Origin: DATAZK01 sp965199805
GTDB taxonomy: Bacteria; Actinomycetota; Actinomycetes; Frankiales; Frankiaceae
NCBI GenBank assembly: GCA_965199805.1
Contig: CBDATO010000001.1
Span: 1,674,001-1,738,000, forward strand
Length of the DNA stretch: 64,000 nucleotides
Direction: 5' to 3'
The notes beneath the pieces are model-generated. The model worked only from the letters and a program-made list of their open reading frames with translations, had not been told where the DNA came from and did no database searches. Below, one piece after another: positions 1 through 7,727 of the stretch. Every line of letters begins with the position of its first letter. Position 1 is the stretch's first letter. The translations under genes were made by a program, and so were the position numbers.

Positions 1-57
1 GATCGGGAGACCGCGGAGAAGCTCGTGGTCCTCGGCGACGTCGAGGCGATCCCCTGA
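1..57 (+). CDS. C-terminal end of an unidentified protein (partial)
   Basis: Frame 1 is open from the window edge to a TGA at 55-57, giving an 18-residue tail that ends in LGDVEAIP. It is too short to identify. In Mycobacterium the gene just before the CoA-pyrophosphatase NUDIX gene encodes a TlpA/thioredoxin-like membrane protein with nth before that. This could be the same gene, but the tail shows no diagnostic motif. Its stop overlaps a possible CTG start of the next gene (CTGA, 54-57), which would suggest translational coupling. Confidence 0.5.
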   Translation, partial: DRETAEKLVVLGDVEAIP

Positions 58-728
58 GCGCCGGACCGCAGATCGCGGTCGAGGAGCTCCCCGAGCCGCT
101 CCGGCAGCTCGCCCGGAGCGCCCGCGGCGTACGTCCCGAGGACGCCATGCAGACGACGCACCCCGGGGTGGGCGGACGGCTCGCCGCCGTCCTGATACTG
201 CTCGGGGCGGGCCCGGACGGTCCCGACGTGCTGCTGATCGAGCGCGCCGCCACGCTGCGCTCGCACGCCGGGCAGCCGGCGTTCCCCGGTGGCTCCATCG
301 ACCCGGACGACGCCGGCGCCGTCGACGCCGCGCTCCGCGAGGCCACCGAGGAGGTCGGGCTCGACCCGGCGTCCGTCGAGGTGATCGCCGAGCTCCCGCT
401 CGCCTTCATCCCGGTCAGCGGCTTCACGGTCACCCCGGTGCTGGCCTGGTGGCGCGAGCCGCACGCCGTCGCCCCCGTCGACGCCGGCGAGGTGGCCGCC
501 GTCGTACGGGTGCCGATCAGCACGCTGGCCGACCCGGCCCGGCGCGTACGCGTGCGGCACCCGGCCGGCTACGTGGGACCCGCGTTCGAGATCGACGGGC
601 TGCTGGTGTGGGGCTTTACCGCCGGGCTGCTCGACCGGCTCCTCACCCTCGGCGGCTGGGAGCGGCCGTGGGAGCCGGGCGAGCTGCGCGACCTGCCGGC
701 GAGCATGCTCGGCGACCGCCGTGTTTGA
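54..728 (+). CDS. NUDIX hydrolase, CoA pyrophosphatase family
   Basis: Predicted to hydrolyse CoA and derivatives to phosphopantetheine and 3',5'-ADP in the cytosol. The family signature LRSHAGQPAFPGG is present and merges into a complete Nudix box (GGSIDPDD..., then ALREATEEVGLD, about residues 79-104 counted from 54). The reading frame stays coding-like upstream of ATG 147: it encodes LPEPLRQLARSARGVRPED, which resembles the N-terminal helix of the family. No ATG, GTG or TTG exists in that stretch, so a CTG at 54 overlapping the preceding TGA is the best candidate start. ATG 147, which has GAGGA six bases upstream, is the canonical alternative. The stop overlaps the marP GTG. Family call is secure; the start is not. 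Confidence 0.85.
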   Translation: MSAGPQIAVEELPEPLRQLARSARGVRPEDAMQTTHPGVGGRLAAVLILLGAGPDGPDVLLIERAATLRSHAGQPAFPGGSIDPDDAGAVDAALREATEEVGLDPASVEVIAELPLAFIPVSGFTVTPVLAWWREPHAVAPVDAGEVAAVVRVPISTLADPARRVRVRHPAGYVGPAFEIDGLLVWGFTAGLLDRLLTLGGWERPWEPGELRDLPASMLGDRRV

Positions 729-1899
729 CCTCCTGGACGCGATCCTGCTGCTCGCCGCGGTCGCCTTCGGGATCTCCGGCTACCGGCAGGGCTTCCTCAT
801 CGGGGCCATGAGCTTCATCGGCTTCCTCGGCGGCGCCGTGCTCGGCGCGAAGCTCGCCCCGTCCATCAGCGACCTGCTCGGCAACGGCGACAGCTCCCCG
901 GTCACCGGCATCGTCGTCGTGATCCTCGGGGCGGTGCTCGGCCAGCTGGTCGCGTCGGCCATCGCGGCAGCGCTGCGTACGCACATCTCGTGGCAGCCGG
1001 CGCAGGTCGTCGACAGTGCGGGCGGCGCGGTGGTCTCGGTCGTCTCGGTGCTGCTGGTGGCCTGGCTGATGGCCACGGCGGTGAACCGGTCGCCGTACGA
1101 GGCGCTGCGCCGCCAGGTCCACGGCAGCGGCGTCATCCAGGCGGTTGACACGGTGGTGCCCGACAGCGCACGGCAGCTGTTCGCCGGCTTCCTGCGCCTG
1201 GTGGAGCAGCAGGGCTTCCCGCAGGTCTTCAGCGGCCTCGGCGGCGACACGATCGTGCCGGCCCGCCCGCCGGACCCGGCGCTCGCCGGCAGCGCGGTGG
1301 TCAACCGGGTGCGCGGCAGCATCCTCAAGGTGATCGGCGACGCGCCGTCCTGCTCCAAGTCGATCGAGGGCAGCAGCTTCGTCTTCGCGCCGCAGCGCGT
1401 GATGACCAACGCGCACGTCGTCGCCGGTGTCCCCAACCCGTCCGTCGAGGTCGACGGCCGGCAGCTGGACGCCACCACCGTGCTGTTCGACCCCAAGCGC
1501 GACATCGCGGTGCTCTACGTGCCGGGCCTCACGGCCACGCCGCTCGCCTTCGCCGACCCCGTATCGGCCGGCGCCGACGCGATCGTCATCGGCTATCCGG
1601 AGAACGGTCCGTTCACCCCCGTCTCGGCCCGCGTACGGGATCGGCTGCGCGCCCGCGGCGTCGACATCTACTCCCGCACGAGCGTCACCCGCGAGATCTA
1701 CGGGGTCCGCGGCGAGGTGCTGCCGGGCAATTCGGGCGGTCCGCTGATCGACCCCGACGGTCAGGTGCTCGGCGTCGTGTTCGCCGCCGCCACCGACGAT
1801 CCCGAGACCGGTTACGCGCTGACGGCCGACGAGGTCGCGTCCGACGCCCAGCTCGCGCGTACGGCGACGGCGAAGGTCAGCACCCAGGGCTGCGACTGA
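721..1899 (+). CDS. marP: MarP-type membrane serine protease with CvpA-like N-terminus
   Basis: Membrane-anchored trypsin-fold protease, 392 residues. In M. tuberculosis the orthologue is needed for survival in acid, and its protease domain is periplasmic. The first ~130 residues hold several hydrophobic segments of CvpA type. The protease part has the catalytic triad His232 (MTNAHVV), Asp261 (KRDIAVLY) and Ser338 (GNSGGP), close to the 235/264/343 spacing of the mycobacterial enzyme. Cys211 and Cys391 match the conserved redox-sensitive disulfide pair. The GTG start overlaps the NUDIX stop, so the two genes are probably co-translated. Neighbour order (NUDIX, marP, ephE, holin-like) matches Mycobacterium. 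Confidence 0.93.
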   Translation: MFDLLDAILLLAAVAFGISGYRQGFLIGAMSFIGFLGGAVLGAKLAPSISDLLGNGDSSPVTGIVVVILGAVLGQLVASAIAAALRTHISWQPAQVVDSAGGAVVSVVSVLLVAWLMATAVNRSPYEALRRQVHGSGVIQAVDTVVPDSARQLFAGFLRLVEQQGFPQVFSGLGGDTIVPARPPDPALAGSAVVNRVRGSILKVIGDAPSCSKSIEGSSFVFAPQRVMTNAHVVAGVPNPSVEVDGRQLDATTVLFDPKRDIAVLYVPGLTATPLAFADPVSAGADAIVIGYPENGPFTPVSARVRDRLRARGVDIYSRTSVTREIYGVRGEVLPGNSGGPLIDPDGQVLGVVFAAATDDPETGYALTADEVASDAQLARTATAKVSTQGCD

Positions 1900-1961
1900 C
1901 ACCCGACGGGTTACAGTGCCCACTCACCGCATGATCGCTCGAGCCGCCACGGGGGTCTGCC

Positions 1962-2390
1962 ATGACCACGAGCTTGTCCACCAGCCGGGTCGTGGACGGC
2001 GATCCCCCGCTGGTGCTGCTGCTCATCTCGGGCCCGGGCGCGGCCGACTACCTGCCCGAGACGACCCTCGACGACTCGGTGCCCGGCGAGGTGTCCGGCT
2101 CCATCACGCTCGCCGACGGCAGGGCGCGACAGCTGCACGTCGTGACGTCCGCCCCGCGGCGCACGCCCGTCGCGTACGTGTCGGAATTCCGGGTGCAGGT
2201 CGACGGGATGCCGCCGGCCACCGGCGCGCTGCAGGTGACCTCGGCCGGGCCGGCGCAGTCGACCGTCACCTTCACGCTGCGGGCGGAATCGGAGATCCCG
2301 GCCGAGTTCCGTGAGTCGTTCGACCTGGTCGCCACCGGCTTCTTCGACGGCCTGCAGCGGGCCGCGTACGAGCAGACGCACGCCGCCTAG
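1962..2390 (+). CDS. hypothetical protein, 142 aa
   Basis: Strongly GC3-biased frame starting at ATG 1962, 62 bp after marP. I do not recognise a family. The product is acidic, has no signal peptide or membrane segment, and looks beta-rich (alternating hydrophobics in QLHVVTS, VAYVSEFRVQVDG, STVTFTLRAES) with a helical C-terminus (FDGLQRAAYEQ). A TACAGT hexamer at 1911-1916 could be a -10 box 46 bp upstream. It overlaps the convergent DUF309 gene by four bases. Frame choice rests on codon bias; overlapping frames on the other strand look like shadows. Confidence 0.65.
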   Translation: MTTSLSTSRVVDGDPPLVLLLISGPGAADYLPETTLDDSVPGEVSGSITLADGRARQLHVVTSAPRRTPVAYVSEFRVQVDGMPPATGALQVTSAGPAQSTVTFTLRAESEIPAEFRESFDLVATGFFDGLQRAAYEQTHAA

Positions 2391-2836
2391 AGCAGGCCGG
2401 GCGGCTCCAGCGGCGGGAAGGACGCCGCCCCTTCCAGCCGGATCGCGTACGCGATCAGTGCGGTCACGTCGACGAGCTCCGTCGGCGGCGCAGCGGCCAG
2501 CGTCTCGCGGGCGCGCCGGGCCAGCGCGTCGGCTCCCGCCCGGTTGCCCCGCAGGTGGTGGGTGTGCGCCACGGCGAGCTGCGCGAGGCCGCGCCAGAGC
2601 AGGCGCTCGGGGCCGGCGGTGCGCTTCCACTGCTCCTCGAGCACCTCGTGCGCCTCGAACGGCCGGCCCGCCTCCAGCAGCTGCCGGGCGAGGGCGAGCA
2701 CACCGCCGGGATCGGCGGGCACCGGCGGCAGCAGCGTCCGGTCGTCGGGCGCGCCGGGTGGGAGCGGACGGCCCAGCCGGTCACGGGGCCGGGCGCTCTG
2801 CGGTCGGCCCCAGGCGTCCCGATCCCGGTCAGCCAC
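2387..2836 (-). CDS. DUF309 domain-containing protein
   Basis: Small helical protein of unknown function, 149 residues. The DUF309 core is clear: ARQLLEAGRPFEAHEVLEEQW followed by LWRGLAQLAVAHTHHLRGN. The characteristic actinobacterial N-terminus (ARPRDRLGRPLP) directly follows GTG 2836, which I chose over an in-frame start 27 codons upstream because that extension is low-complexity and lies wholly within the preceding gene. GTG 2836 overlaps the stop of the upstream hydrolase gene (GTGGCTGA), so the two are likely translationally coupled. Confidence 0.82.
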   Translation of the reverse strand: MADRDRDAWGRPQSARPRDRLGRPLPPGAPDDRTLLPPVPADPGGVLALARQLLEAGRPFEAHEVLEEQWKRTAGPERLLWRGLAQLAVAHTHHLRGNRAGADALARRARETLAAAPPTELVDVTALIAYAIRLEGAASFPPLEPPGLL

Positions 2837-3809
2837 GGACCGGGTGGGCGCGTAACCAGTCGAGCAGGACGGCGTTGAAGGCCGCCGGGTCCTCCTGGTG
2901 CGGGTAGTGCCCCACACCTTCCAGCACGACGGACTCGTACGGGGCGCTCACGTACCGGGCCGATCCCTGCGCTGACGACGGCAGCACGCACCCGTCCAGC
3001 TCGCCCTGCAGCTGCAGCGTGGGCGCCACCACGGGCGCGTGCATCTCGCGGGCCATGCGCCACCCGTCCGGCCGGAAGAACGACCGGAAGATCCAGCGGA
3101 AGTACTCCAGCGCCGAGTGCGGGACGCCCGGGATGCACATCGCCTCGCGTACGCGCTCCGCGACCTCGGCATCGGGGAAGCCGGGCGCCGCCCACCGGCG
3201 CATGAGCTCCGCGGCGAGGGCGGCACCGTCCTTCGCCAGCTCCCGTTCGGGCCGCCAGGGCAGCTGGAAGCCGACCAGGTAGCTGCTCGCCCGGGCCTGA
3301 CCGCTCGTGTCGGTGAGCAGCGCGTGGCGCATGGCCAGCGGATGCGGGGCGCCGGTGACGACGAGGCCGGCGACCACCTCCGGGTGGCGGACGGCCGTGG
3401 CCCAGGCCAGGTAGCCGCCCATGTCCTGCCCGACGACGACCGCCGACGTGGCGCCGAGCGCCCGGATCAGGCCGGCGAGGTCGGCGGAGCCGGTGAAGAC
3501 GTCGTAACCGCGCGGCGGCTTGTCGCTCGCCCCGTATCCGCGCAGGTCGCAGGCCACCGCCCGGTAGCCGGCCGCGGCGAGCGCGGTGAGCTGCGACCGC
3601 CACGACCACCAGAACTCCGGGAAGCCGTGCACCAGCAGCACGAGCGGACCGGAGCCGCACTCGGCGACGTGCAGCCGCGTGCCGTTCGCCGAGACGTCGC
3701 GGTGCGTCCAGGGACCGGGGACGAGGACGGACGTCGGCTCCGGGGCGGGTCCAGCTGTCAGTGCTGCTCGACCTTGACCGTGGGCGCGACGGTGGGGTGC
3801 TTGATCCAC
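2829..3809 (-). CDS. alpha/beta-fold hydrolase, EphE-like epoxide hydrolase
   Basis: Alpha/beta hydrolase resembling M. tuberculosis EphE, which occupies the same position. The HGFPEFWWSWR motif provides the oxyanion-hole HG and the epoxide-hydrolase-type sequence after it. The nucleophile elbow is GQDMGG (Asp nucleophile), as in epoxide hydrolases rather than esterases, and the C-terminal GVGHYPHQEDP supplies the catalytic His. Two cap-domain tyrosines may be present. Coordinates use GTG 3809, which overlaps the holin-like gene by about 50 bp. An in-frame CTG at 3761 overlapping that gene's stop as CTGA is an alternative that would remove a 16-residue extension. Substrate unknown. Confidence 0.82.
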   Translation of the reverse strand: MDQAPHRRAHGQGRAALTAGPAPEPTSVLVPGPWTHRDVSANGTRLHVAECGSGPLVLLVHGFPEFWWSWRSQLTALAAAGYRAVACDLRGYGASDKPPRGYDVFTGSADLAGLIRALGATSAVVVGQDMGGYLAWATAVRHPEVVAGLVVTGAPHPLAMRHALLTDTSGQARASSYLVGFQLPWRPERELAKDGAALAAELMRRWAAPGFPDAEVAERVREAMCIPGVPHSALEYFRWIFRSFFRPDGWRMAREMHAPVVAPTLQLQGELDGCVLPSSAQGSARYVSAPYESVVLEGVGHYPHQEDPAAFNAVLLDWLRAHPVRG

Positions 3810-4249
3810 TCGACGTCGTCCTTGACCGTCTGGATGGCCCGCTTCGGCGGCCCGACCCGCTTCAACCGGCCGATGCCGAAGAGCGCCAACAAGCCGGCGA
3901 TCAGGCCGTATCCGAGCGTGACCAGCAGGAACGAGTACGCCCGGCCGATGCCCGCGGCGTGGATGCCCTCGGCCGCCGCGATCGTGATGGTGAGGAAGGC
4001 GAAGAAGCCGAGGAACGCGGCGCCGCCGAGGAAGGCGGCCCCGAGCCCTGCGCTGGTGGCGGCGGCCTTGACCTCGGTCTTGGCGAGCTCGACCTCCTGG
4101 CGGATCAGCACCGACACGTCACGCGAGGCGAGCGCGACGAGCTCACCGATGGTGGCCTGATCGTGCTTGCTGCTGTGCGCCGATCCCGACGGCACAGCTC
4201 CGTCCGTCCCGTGTGACATGGGTACGGAGCCTCGCGCCGTGATAGCCAC
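3758..4249 (-). CDS. phage holin family (Phage_holin_3_6-like) membrane protein
   Basis: Membrane protein of 163 residues with an N-terminal amphipathic helix (LIRQEVELAKTEVK) and two hydrophobic segments (around GAAFLGGAAFLGFFAFLTITI and FLLVTLGYGLIAGLLALFGIG). This is the usual layout of the actinobacterial family, which is named after holins but is chromosomal and not tied to prophage. GTG 4249 is preceded by AAGGAGA at a good distance, so I prefer it to the internal ATG ten codons later. The equivalent gene sits next to ephE in Mycobacterium. Function unknown, perhaps envelope stress. Confidence 0.8.
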   Translation of the reverse strand: MAITARGSVPMSHGTDGAVPSGSAHSSKHDQATIGELVALASRDVSVLIRQEVELAKTEVKAAATSAGLGAAFLGGAAFLGFFAFLTITIAAAEGIHAAGIGRAYSFLLVTLGYGLIAGLLALFGIGRLKRVGPPKRAIQTVKDDVEWIKHPTVAPTVKVEQH

Positions 4250-4391
4250 CGGGTTCTCCTTCGATTACGGGCCCCGCGGAACGGGTCCGCGGGTGCAACG
4301 TGGTGATTCTGTCAGCGCTGTGTTGCAGCTGATGATCCTTCACAGCGCGTGCCCCGACGTCAACGCGACTAACCCGCCTGTCGTGGCCCGG

Positions 4392-4397
4392 TAGCGT
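4392..4397 (+). promoter_or_regulatory. -10-like TAGCGT upstream of the Fic-like gene
   Basis: TAGCGT lies ten bases before ATG 4408. If used, it would give a leaderless or near-leaderless transcript. No good -35 is seen. A GGCGAG next to the ATG could also serve as a ribosome site, so leaderless reading is only one option. Confidence 0.3.
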
Positions 4398-4407
4398 CGG
4401 CGGCGAG

Positions 4408-5169
4408 ATGCCCACCGATCCCTTCGGCGCCGTCGCGCTCCTGCCCGAGGTCGCCGATGCCGCGGCCGCCGCCCGCGGTGCGGTCGACCGCCTGCTCACT
4501 TCCCGCGTGCTGCGCCGCCAGAGTGCCGAGGTCTCGGTCGAGGCGGGCCTGCGGTCCGCACGCGCCTCGGCCGCCCTCGAGGGCGCCGACATCCCGCTCA
4601 CCGTCCTGCGCGAGCAGGGCAGCGTCGACCCGCTGGTGCAGGGTGCGCTGCGCTGCAGCGCCGAGCTCGGTGGGCTGCGGGACGCCTTCGTCCGCGCTCC
4701 CCGCCAGGCCCTGGCCCGCCTGCACGTCCTCGCCGCCGCCGACCTGGCGCCGGCCGACCAGCTCGGCCGGCCGCGCTCCGACCTCGACCCGGCCGCGGCA
4801 TCGGCACTGACCCGCCGGCTCGGTGCCCTCGCCGAGCTCCTGGCCCAGCCCACCAACGCGCCGGCCGTGGTCGTGGCGGCCGTCGTGCAGGGTGAGCTGC
4901 TCACGCTGCAGCCGTTCGCCGAAGCGGGCGGCATCGTCGCCCGGGCCGCCGGTCGCCTGGTGCTGATCGCCCGCGGTCTCGACCCCAAGGCCCTGACCAG
5001 CCCGGACGTCGGTCATCTGGAGCTGGTGAGCGCATACCGGAGCGGGCTCGAGGGCTACCGGAGCGGCGGGGCCGACGGGCTCGGCGAATGGGTGACCCAC
5101 TGCTGCCGGGCGCTCGAGCTGGGTGCCGTGGATTCGCTCGCGATCTGCGAGGCGATCTCCCGCGGCTGA
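4408..5169 (+). CDS. Fic-fold protein with degenerate catalytic motif
   Basis: Cytosolic protein of 253 residues, related to the gene that precedes ssd in other actinobacteria and is often annotated as oxidoreductase without evidence. Two segments look like a Fic protein: SARASAALEGADIP (Glu58-Gly59) resembles the Fic N-terminal SxxxEG segment, and LQPFAEAGGIVARA (from Gln168) resembles the HPFx(D/E)GNGRxxR core. The catalytic His is Gln168, and GNGR reads A-G-G-I. Glu172 and the later Arg179 remain. AMPylation of the classic type is therefore unlikely. It is followed by a strong hairpin terminator, so it is probably monocistronic. Family assignment is my inference from motif resemblance. Confidence 0.7.
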   Translation: MPTDPFGAVALLPEVADAAAAARGAVDRLLTSRVLRRQSAEVSVEAGLRSARASAALEGADIPLTVLREQGSVDPLVQGALRCSAELGGLRDAFVRAPRQALARLHVLAAADLAPADQLGRPRSDLDPAAASALTRRLGALAELLAQPTNAPAVVVAAVVQGELLTLQPFAEAGGIVARAAGRLVLIARGLDPKALTSPDVGHLELVSAYRSGLEGYRSGGADGLGEWVTHCCRALELGAVDSLAICEAISRG

Positions 5170-5298
5170 CCCGCGGTCTGCGTCAAATCAGGTTTTCGAC
5201 GTGTCGTCAATGCTCCGTCCGGGTAGTTCTCGGACACGGGCCTGCGTGGCCGAAGCTTCGCCCGGGCCGTAACCCCCCCACTGCCCGGGCGACCACGG

Positions 5299-5330
5299 CG
5301 GCCCCCGCTCACCCCCCGGAGCGGGGGCCG
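5299..5330 (+). terminator. hairpin terminator after the Fic-like gene
   Basis: Perfect 12-bp stem (5299-5310 with 5319-5330) and an 8-nt C-rich loop, followed by TCCCCCC rather than a T tract. This is common for actinobacterial terminators. It separates the Fic-like gene from ssd. Confidence 0.65.
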
Positions 5331-5358
5331 TCCCCCCATCCCCACCTAGCACAGATGG

Positions 5359-5386
5359 CCTGTGGATTGCAGGCACCGTCCACAGG
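5359..5386. promoter_or_regulatory. inverted repeat with DnaA-box-like halves upstream of ssd
   Basis: CCTGTGGA (5359-5366) and TCCACAGG (5379-5386) form an 8-bp inverted repeat just before the ssd start. Each half resembles the TCCACA core of a DnaA box at about 7 of 9 positions. Only the sequence match is seen; binding is inference. Confidence 0.3.
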
Positions 5387-5390
5387 GCGG

Positions 5391-6523
5391 ATGCGCGACG
5401 GTGTGCCGATGCCGGACAGCCCCGCCGCCGTGATCGCCACCGCGGTGATCGTCACCGCCGACCCCGTGATGCTCGACGAGTTGCTGCGCCTGTGTGCCGT
5501 CGCCGGCGCCCGCGCCGTGGTCGTCGGCGACGCCGCCGCCCTGGAGCGGGCGTGGAGCCTGCCGGCGACGCTGCTGCTCGGCGCCGACCTGGCCGCCCTC
5601 GCGTACGAGCGCCCCGCCCATGCCGAGCTCGTCGTCGTCGGCACCGCGGCCCGTCCGCCCTGGGAGGCGGCGGCGCGGCTCGGCGCCGGTCGCGTCGCCG
5701 AGCTCCCGGCGGCGTCGCCGTGGCTGATGGAGCACCTGCGTGCGGGCCCGGCCTCTGCGCCCCGCGCGGCCGGTACGGCGGCGCCGGTGCTGTGCGTCCT
5801 CGGCGGTCACGGCGGCGCGGGGGCCACGACGCTCGCTGCCGCGGCCGCGCGTACCGCCGCCGCCCGGGTGCCGCGTGGCCGTCCGCCGGTGCTCGCCGTC
5901 GACGGCCGACGCCCTTGGCGCCGGTCTCGACCTGACGCTCGGCCTGGAGACGGCGGAAGGCAGCCGGTGGAGCACGGTGCTCACCTCCGGGGCGTCGTCC
6001 GGGCGTGCCGGAGCAGCTGCTGGACGCGCTGCCCGGCCGGGCGGGCCTGCGGCTGCTGGCGGTGGACGCCGACTGCCCGCCGCGGCTGCCCGCCGATGCG
6101 GTGCGGGCAGCGATCACGGTCGGCAGCCGGTCGGCCGGGCTGGTGGTCGTCGACCTCGGCGCGGCCGATCCGGTGCTGTGCACGGCCGTGCTGCCCCTGG
6201 CCCAGCTGGTCTGCGTCGTCGTCGGACCGCACAGCCGGATGGTGGCGGCCGCCCGGCGCCGCCTGGGCAGCCTGCCCGTCCCGTCCGGGCGCAGCGTGCT
6301 CGTCGTCCGCGGTCCGGCACCGGGCGCGATGGCCCCGGCCGGTGTCGGCCGGAGCCTGCAGCTGCCGGTCTTCGGCGTGCTCGGGCCCGAGCCCGGCCTG
6401 GATCGCGACTACGCCCGCGGTGCGCCACCCGGGCGCCCGCGCGGTCCGCTGGCCCGGCTCTGCGCCGCGCTGTTGGCGGGCATGGAGCTGCCGACGACCA
6501 ACCCCAGGAGTGCAGCCGCGTGA
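5391..6523 (+). pseudogene. ssd: septum site-determining protein Ssd-like, two +1 frameshifts
   Basis: MinD/CpaE-like ATPase-fold protein that heads the tad cluster. It is readable only across three frames. The N-terminal part (VIVTADPVMLDELLRLCAV, then LCVLGGHGGAGATTLAA, a deviant P-loop lacking Lys) runs to about 5903. The middle (DALGAGLDLTLGLETAEG) needs a shift near G5904, and the rest (VPEQLLDALPGRAGLRLLAVD to TTNPRSAAA) needs another between 5986 and 6004. Dropping one G at each site restores a continuous family-like product. The start (ATG 5391, or ATG 5409) is uncertain. The stop overlaps the tadA GTG. It may be a true pseudogene or a product of sequencing error. Confidence 0.75.
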
Positions 6524-7727
6524 GCACCCCCGTCCCCGAGTACCTGGTCGACGCCATCCGCAGCGAGCTCGCCGGGCAGCCCGCTGTCGACACCGGGTTG
6601 GCCGAGCGCCTGCAGGACGCCGTCCGCCGGCGAAGCGGCGGGCTCGGCGCGGCCGAGGCGCTGGACGTGGTGCGCCGGATCGAGGCTGAGCTCACCGGCA
6701 CCGGCCCGCTCGCCGGCGTGCTCGCCGACCCCGACGTGACCGACGTGCTGGTCAACGCGCCCGACTCGGTGTGGATCGACCGTGGCCACGGGCTGGAACG
6801 GGCGCCCGTCGCCTTCCGGGACGAGACGGAGGTGCGCCGGCTCGCGGTGCGTCTCGCCGGCCTCGCCGACCGGCGGCTCGACGTCGCTGTGCCCTACGTC
6901 GACGCCCGGCTGCCGGCCGGCATCCGGCTGCACGCGGTGCTGCCACCGGTCGCGGTGGGCGGCACCTGCCTGTCGCTGCGCGTGCACCGGGGCCACACCC
7001 GCGACGTGGGACTTCCTCGTGCGGGCGGGGGCCCTGGACCCGCCGCTCGCTGCCGTCCTGGTCGCCCTGCTCGACGCCCGGATCGCCTTCCTCATCTCCG
7101 GCGGCGCCGGCACCGGCAAGACGACCCTGCTCGGCGCCCTGCTCGGCCACGTGCCGGCCCGCGAGCGGGTGGTCGTGGTCGAGGACGCCACGGAGCTGAC
7201 CGCCGAGCACCCGCATCTGGTGCGGCTCGAGGCCCGCCCGGCCAATGTCGAAGGCGCCGGCGAGATCAGCCTGCGCGAGCTCGTCCGGCAGGCACTGAGG
7301 ATGCGGCCCGACCGGCTCATCGTCGGCGAGGTGCGCGGCCCGGAGCTGCTGGACCTGCTGCTCGCCGCCAACACCGGACACGACGGCGGGCTCACCACGC
7401 TGCACGCGAACGGGGTCGCCGACGTCCCCGCCCGGGTCGAGGCGCTCGCCATGCTCGCCGGGGTGACCCGGCCCGCCGCGCACGCCCTGCTGGCGGCCGC
7501 CTTCCGGGTGGCGGTGCAGCTGCGCCGCGGACGCGACGGGCGGCGTCACGTCGCCGAGGTGGCCCTGCTCGAGGGCCGACGCCTCCGGGCTCGTCCGCAC
7601 CCGGCCGGTCCTGACGTGGGCCGGCGCCGGGTCACCGCTGCAGCTCGGCCCGGGGGCCCGCGCCTTGGCCCACGCGCTGGTCGACCGTGGTGTGGCACCG
7701 CCGGACGTGTTGGACGGGCTGCCGTGA
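6520..7727 (+). pseudogene. tadA: TadA-type secretion ATPase, two +1 frameshifts
   Basis: Flp/Tad pilus-type secretion ATPase (CpaF/TadA). GTG 6520 overlaps the ssd stop. The first third (to SLRVHRGHTRD near 7005) is in frame 1. The ATPase core (Walker A GGAGTGKTTLLGALL, Walker B RLIVGEVRGPE, the TTLHANG box) is in frame 2. The C-terminus (SGLVRTRPVLTWAGAGSP to DVLDGLP) is in frame 3. Removing one G near 7006 and one near 7574 gives an uninterrupted enzyme of normal length. The stop overlaps tadB by GTGA. Both breaks look like single-base insertions. If real, no functional pilus motor would be made from this locus. Confidence 0.8.

Noticed and set aside
3758..4249. Holin-like gene as a sign of a prophage
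   Set aside because: This family is chromosomal in actinobacteria; no phage structural, lysis or integrase genes are present.
5904..7577. Programmed ribosomal frameshifting to explain ssd and tadA
   Set aside because: Four separate +1 events with no shared slippery site or stimulatory element are unlikely; single-base insertions are simpler.
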